DNA from: Colletotrichum lupini
Taxonomy: Eukaryota > Ascomycota > Sordariomycetes > Glomerellales > Glomerellaceae
DNA length: 64,000 nt
NCBI RefSeq assembly: GCF_023278565.1
Contig: NC_064678.1
Location: 5,890,001 to 5,954,000 of the forward strand
Direction of reading: 5' to 3'
The translations under genes and the position numbers were made by a program. The notes below the pieces were generated by a model. That model made no database searches and had not been told where the DNA came from. It saw only the letters and a list, made by a program, of their open reading frames with translations. The stretch's first letter is position 1; every line of letters starts with the position of its first letter. Shown piece after piece: positions 59,820 to 64,000 of the stretch.

Positions 59820-60922
59820 ATGCAGATCGCTGCTTGCTTCCTGGGCCTTGCGGCTCTGGTCGCTGGTCACGGATACGTCGACAATGCTACCATTGGTGGC
59901 ACCTACTACCAGGTTTGTCATGACATATCTTCATGCTATGGATAATGGTTGCTAACTCATTTTCAACAGTTCTACCAGGTACATTAGACTATCAAAGCCA
60001 CAAATGTTCTATTGTAAATCTAACAACAGACACGTACCTAGCCTTACCAAGACCCATACACGAGCCCTACTGTAAGTCTAAGCTCTAGCTTCATCCCCCA
60101 TGCGAGGATATCACAACTCACACAAGTTTCAAATAGCCCCAGAGAATCTCTCGCCCGGTCCAAGGCAACGGCCCAGTCGAGAGCGTCGACTTGATCGATG
60201 TCCAGTGCGGAGGATACACAGCCGGCGGCATCTCGGGCTCGACGCCCGCGGCCCTGCACGCTACTGCTGCAGCGGGATCGACCGTCACCCTGCGATGGAC
60301 TCTCTGGCCCGATTCTCACGTCGGTCCCGTGATCACCTACATGGCACGATGCCCCGATTCCGGTTGTCAGGCATGGCAGCCTGGCACTTCGTAAGTAAAA
60401 AGTGATACGTAAATGTGTCTAGGTGCCGTGTCTAACCTCTGAGACAGTGCTGTGTGGTTCAAGGTCAAGGAGGGTGGACGCACCGGAACCACCAACACTT
60501 GGGCTGATGTAAGTTGGACCTGCGATGTCAAAGTCGATTAGTTGGCACTAACATCTGTTAGACCCCCCTCATGGTTGCCAACTCCGGCTACCAGTACACA
60601 ATCCCGTCCTGCTTGAAGTCGGGCTACTACCTCGTCCGCCACGAGATCATTGCTCTGCACGCCGCCTACTCGTACCCTGGCGCACAGTTCTACCCCGGAT
60701 GCCATCAACTCCAGGTCACGGGTTCCGGCACCAAGACTGCGACTTCGCTGGTTGCAATCCCCGGCGCGTACAAGTCGACTGATCCTGGTATCACCTACGA
60801 TGCCTACAAGGGTATGTTGTGCAATGTCTCTTGGATTCTTGACTCTTGACAATTGCTGACCTTTGACTTTCTCTGAAGCTCAAACTTACACTATTCCTGG
60901 CCCGGCTGTGTTCACCTGCTAA
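59820..60922 (+). CDS. Lytic polysaccharide monooxygenase, family AA9
   Basis: The model has seven exons: 59820-59912, 59970-59978, 60042-60071, 60137-60390, 60448-60508, 60562-60811 and 60879-60922, giving 246 residues. The signal peptide [16 protein letters not shown] ends exactly before H17, which becomes the N-terminal copper histidine (HGYVDN). The second copper ligand is H105 ([13 protein letters not shown]) and the axial tyrosine is Y193 (GAQFYPGC); RHEIIALH holds the conserved second-sphere H176. The protein is single-domain, with no cellulose-binding module. It is secreted and cleaves cellulose or related glucans oxidatively with a copper centre and an electron donor. Exon 2 is only 9 nt (FYQ) and exon 3 only 30 nt ([10 protein letters not shown]). 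All junctions keep frame and use GT..AG. A RIP-degraded copia LTR starts about 70 bp after the stop. Confidence 0.92.
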
Positions 60923-60992
60923 GCACCTTCCGATCGCTGTTGACAGTAGCAAGGTGTCACGAGTTATGGCACGCAGCAATGGGCATACGGAG

Positions 60993-61131
60993 TGTAGTAA
61001 AAGTGGCTTAACTATTAAAGTAGAAATAGATAAAAAGAGAAGGTCTATATATACGATATCTAAAATAGACACGTGATTTAATACGTAACGGGCACTTTAT
61101 AAGGTGCGATTACTATCCCTATTACGTAACA
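60993..61131 (-). repeat. Probable 3' LTR of the third-family copia element
   Basis: This 139-bp segment has TG..CA ends, starts where RIP-like composition begins, and is bordered inside by a purine tract on the minus strand. The partner LTR is outside the window, so the call rests on position and ends only. Confidence 0.55.
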
Positions 61132-61699
61132 TACCCCCTAATTACTACCGCTAAGGAGCTATTATACCTAAGATAGAATCTCTAAATGCCCTTATAAAAG
61201 CCTAATTTAGTTAAATATAAATAAAAGAAAATTAAGCGCAAGGGATACGCGTCTTTTAAGCCGCGTTTATTATAAATATATCCCTTTATCTAAAGTAAAT
61301 AGAATCTTAACCTAGAATAGCACGTATTCTACTATTTTTAATATATAAATTACTAAGGGCGAGGCTACTTAGCCGCCTTACGTATATCTAAATTCTCGTA
61401 GCGTCGCCTAGCTATTATTTTTCTTCTTCTTTTTAACTTTTCGTAGTTACTATAAGTACCCCCGTCTACTACGCGCGCGCGCCTATGCCGTTAAATCGTT
61501 TACTAATTTTATTCTAAATATAAATATTTAATATATTTAGAAATAATAATAAGTTTTGCGCAATTTTTATAATACTTCTTATATACGTATTATACGGTTT
61601 ATTAAGAGTTTAGATAGGTAATAATACTAACGAGCCCCTCTAGGTTATTACCCCCCCTTATAACCTCCTACTTACTTACTAAGGCCCGGCTACCGAGCT

Positions 61700-62470
61700 C
61701 TCCCTCCCTAGCTAAGAGGATATTAAGGCTACTAATCGAGACGCCGAGGACTTTATTAAGTTCGAGGCTCTTTTTAACGGCCGTAATAAGGGTAATAATA
61801 AAGTAAATAGTAATAATAAGAGTTTTAACGGGCTTTTACTTATCCCCCCCTCGGAGTTTAAGAATAAGGATAAGACTAGTTTAGATAATAAGCCTTTTAA
61901 AAAGGGTATATTATATATTTATTATCTTAGGAGTTTATATTTAATATTATTCTAAGGTTTAAAAAACGTAAGGCTAGCTCTTTTTAAAAGGGTAGTAAAA
62001 AATAAAAAAAAACACCGAGAGGCTAAGGTACTCCCCGTAATAAGTATAGTTCTCTTTATTATTCTAGGCCTATTTAACGTATACTTAGTCCCTAAGAAGC
62101 TTAAGGGAGAGGCTCCCGAGGAACGGGAGATCTAGTACCTACCCTATTTTAAAATAGCCCTCCGGTATACTAATACTAAGGATAGTAGTCGTTATTTTAT
62201 AAGAAATAGTAGCCGGTATACGCGCTATTTTAATAGCCGTTTAGCTAAAGGGTATATTAATATACTAGTCGTCTTGCGGCCGATAGCCTAGGCCCTTACT
62301 GAGGCTATTATAAATAGCGCTCCCTCTCTTATAAGTATATTATCCTTTTTTATTATTAAAAAGCGCACTTCTAACTATAGTTTTAGTAAGATATTACTAA
62401 GCTCTATAGTATCGTCCGCTAAATATATAATAACCGGAGGATATATAAAAATTATATTAGCTTTTATATA
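61700..62470 (+). pseudogene. Degraded coding relic antisense to the copia element, unknown protein
   Basis: One plus-strand frame reads as protein for about 750 bp with few stops, all TAA or TAG at places where CAA/CAG would fit. Early parts are acidic-looking once RIP changes are allowed for (AEDFIKFEALFNGRN, PPSEFKNKDKTSLDNKPF). Later parts include NVYLVPKKLKGEAPEEREI and a stretch NSSRYTRYFNSRLAKGYIN whose tyrosines could be former cysteines. The minus strand, which carries pol, shows no comparable frame here. I do not recognise the family. It may be an antisense gene of the element, a captured host gene, or a nested element. Confidence 0.45.
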
Positions 62471-64000
62471 GAGGACTTTTTTAACGCGCGCCCCTAGTCC
62501 TCTCTTATATTTATTATAGTTATTTATAATTAACTTCTTATTACGCCGCCCGTTTTTATACCCTAGGTCGTTAACTTAACGGTCGTTCTAGCTCCTACGC
62601 CCCCCGCTACCCCTACTATTCTTAGTTTTATAAACTTTAAAGTATATAAGACGCGTTTTTTAGCGCGCGTACTAACCCTCTTCTTTAATAACGCTATACT
62701 CCTAGCGATCGCGTACTTTATAAACTAGGAGTTTAAATAGTAAGTATAAGCCCGGGTCTTATTTTTATATACGTATACCTTACGGGGCAAAGTTATTTTA
62801 TTTATTTTAGGCCTCTAGGCCGTACTCTAGGTTCCGTCTATCGTCTACTTTCGGGCATTAAGTTTTTTTAGGTATAGCCTAAATTAATTATTTTTAACTA
62901 TTTTAGCTATTTATAATAGCTTCTCGCGCATCGTAGAGGTTAAAAAGTATATAAAAATATTCGAACTTAGCTCGTAAAAAGTTTTTAGTAAGTCTATTTA
63001 CTAATATATCTTCTATTAATATATAAATAACCTCGAAGCTACCTTTAGCGTGCTCTTATCTTAGCTATATGTTTTATATATTAATATAGCGAAGTTAAAT
63101 AGCTATTCTTTTTCCTTCCCCTACGACGAGTCGAATCGTCTACTAATTATCGTAGTTAACTAACTATACTTCTCTTAAGTTAAGGGCAATATCTTTAAAA
63201 AGGCGCTTTAGAGCTATAGTCTCTTTTATAATTTCTTTAAAATAAAGAAGCTTAGCTTCGGTAGTTAACGTTATAACCGTCGCCTAGCGTACTAATTTCT
63301 ATTAAATTAGGCCGCTAAAAAGGAATATTATATATCCCTAAGATAATCGTCGTATTACCTTATTATTTACGAAGCTAGTATCTCTAGCTAGAAATAATAA
63401 TTACGTACTTAGTATACTACCGTAGCAGAGCGCAAGATATCTCGTTATATAAAGATATCGGATATAATAGTTAATTATTTTAATATAAGTTATACTTAGA
63501 TTAGTTAGGAACCGTAATAATTACGAGTAAGTAAAGGCGACGTCTAGTTTAATTATAATAGCTATATAAAGCATATTCCCGACCTTCTCTTAGTAACTCT
63601 TTATTTCCTTTTTTATTACTTACCCCTCGTTTAGTTTAAACTCTTCTTAAGGAAAAGGGGTAGCTAAATATAGTAAATTTATAAGGTCGAAGCGCTTAGT
63701 AACTCGCTCGATATATACGTCGTAAATAAGGTAAACCTTACGAGTAGTACGGTCTCGTAAAATCCGTACTCTGAGGAAGTAATTAATCGGTCTATTCTCC
63801 TTAAGGTTAATATATTCTTTTATACCGTCGACGATCCCTTAAGCCGCCTTTTAGTCGTCTCGATAGTATAGAATAATAAAGTTATTAACGTAGAATACTA
63901 ATATTACTTTCTTATTTACGGTTTAGTAAATATAGATCTCTTCGTAGCTATATATTATATTTATACTACGGAGTATAGAGGTAAAAGTTTAGAACTAGAG

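Larger units (their letters stand above)
60993..64000 (-). mobile_element. Ty1/copia retrotransposon, third family, RIP-degraded, truncated by the window end
   Basis: The composition switches to AT-rich at about 61000. Read on the minus strand, RT relics at about 63680-63790 give FLRVRILRDRTTRKVYLIYD followed by VYIE, and RNase H relics at about 62905-63330 give TTEAKLL, YDN--TIRLVV and EHAKGSFEVIYI, the standard end of fungal copia pol. Its 3' end is therefore to the left. A probable 3' LTR is 60993-61131 (minus strand TGTTACGTAATAGGG...CTACA), preceded by a GGGGG polypurine tract at about 61132-61140. The other end lies beyond 64000, so no target duplication can be tested. Between the pol end (about 62900) and the LTR there are 1.77 kb that pol does not explain. 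Confidence 0.82.

Overview
The window comes from a filamentous ascomycete (Pezizomycotina, most likely a Sordariomycete). The evidence is short introns with GT..AG ends, a Zn2Cys6 regulator, an AA9 lytic polysaccharide monooxygenase, a HeLo-like/NACHT STAND protein, fungal Ty1/copia and pogo elements, and very strong repeat-induced point mutation (RIP). Gene-bearing DNA has ordinary composition. It alternates with AT-rich blocks in which CpA/TpG is almost gone, TpA is in excess, and every reading frame is full of TAA/TAG. About 33.9 kb of 64 kb (53%) is recognisable transposon.

Layout: 1-8678 is a Zn2Cys6 transcription factor split by a 7.0-kb copia element (394-7423, 5-bp target duplication). 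8841-10727 is a RIP-degraded pogo/Fot1-type DNA transposon with 47-bp inverted ends. 10853-18272 is a second copia copy that stops 31 bp short of the stop codon of an MFS transporter (18309-20247, minus). 22185-22991 (minus) is a SIS-domain sugar-phosphate isomerase-like protein. After 6.8 kb without a recognisable gene come two divergent genes for consecutive steps of D-erythroascorbate synthesis: D-arabinono-1,4-lactone oxidase (29758-31573, minus) and NAD-type D-arabinose dehydrogenase (32734-33993, plus). 34393-44295 is a STAND/NACHT gene split by a copia element of another family (35104-42017). A C-14 sterol reductase (44374-45924, minus) and a secreted M28 leucine aminopeptidase (46484-48020, minus) follow. 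A third copy of the first copia family (49888-57491, plus) carries a GC-rich nested 212-bp insertion that looks like a solo LTR. An intron-rich AA9 monooxygenase (59820-60922, plus) follows, and the window ends inside another copia element on the minus strand (from 60993) that carries an unexplained antisense coding relic.

How the genes fit together: the oxidase/dehydrogenase pair can convert D-arabinose to D-erythroascorbic acid. The SIS protein resembles arabinose-5-phosphate isomerases and could supply the D-arabinose skeleton; that link is an inference. Removing the transposons in silico leaves the transcription factor and the MFS gene as convergent neighbours about 316 bp apart. All four TEs with both ends in the window and the nested insertion carry target duplications (one 5-bp pair has a mismatch), so the order of events can be read locally. 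Gene models were spliced by eye from reading frame and consensus sites and have no transcript support.
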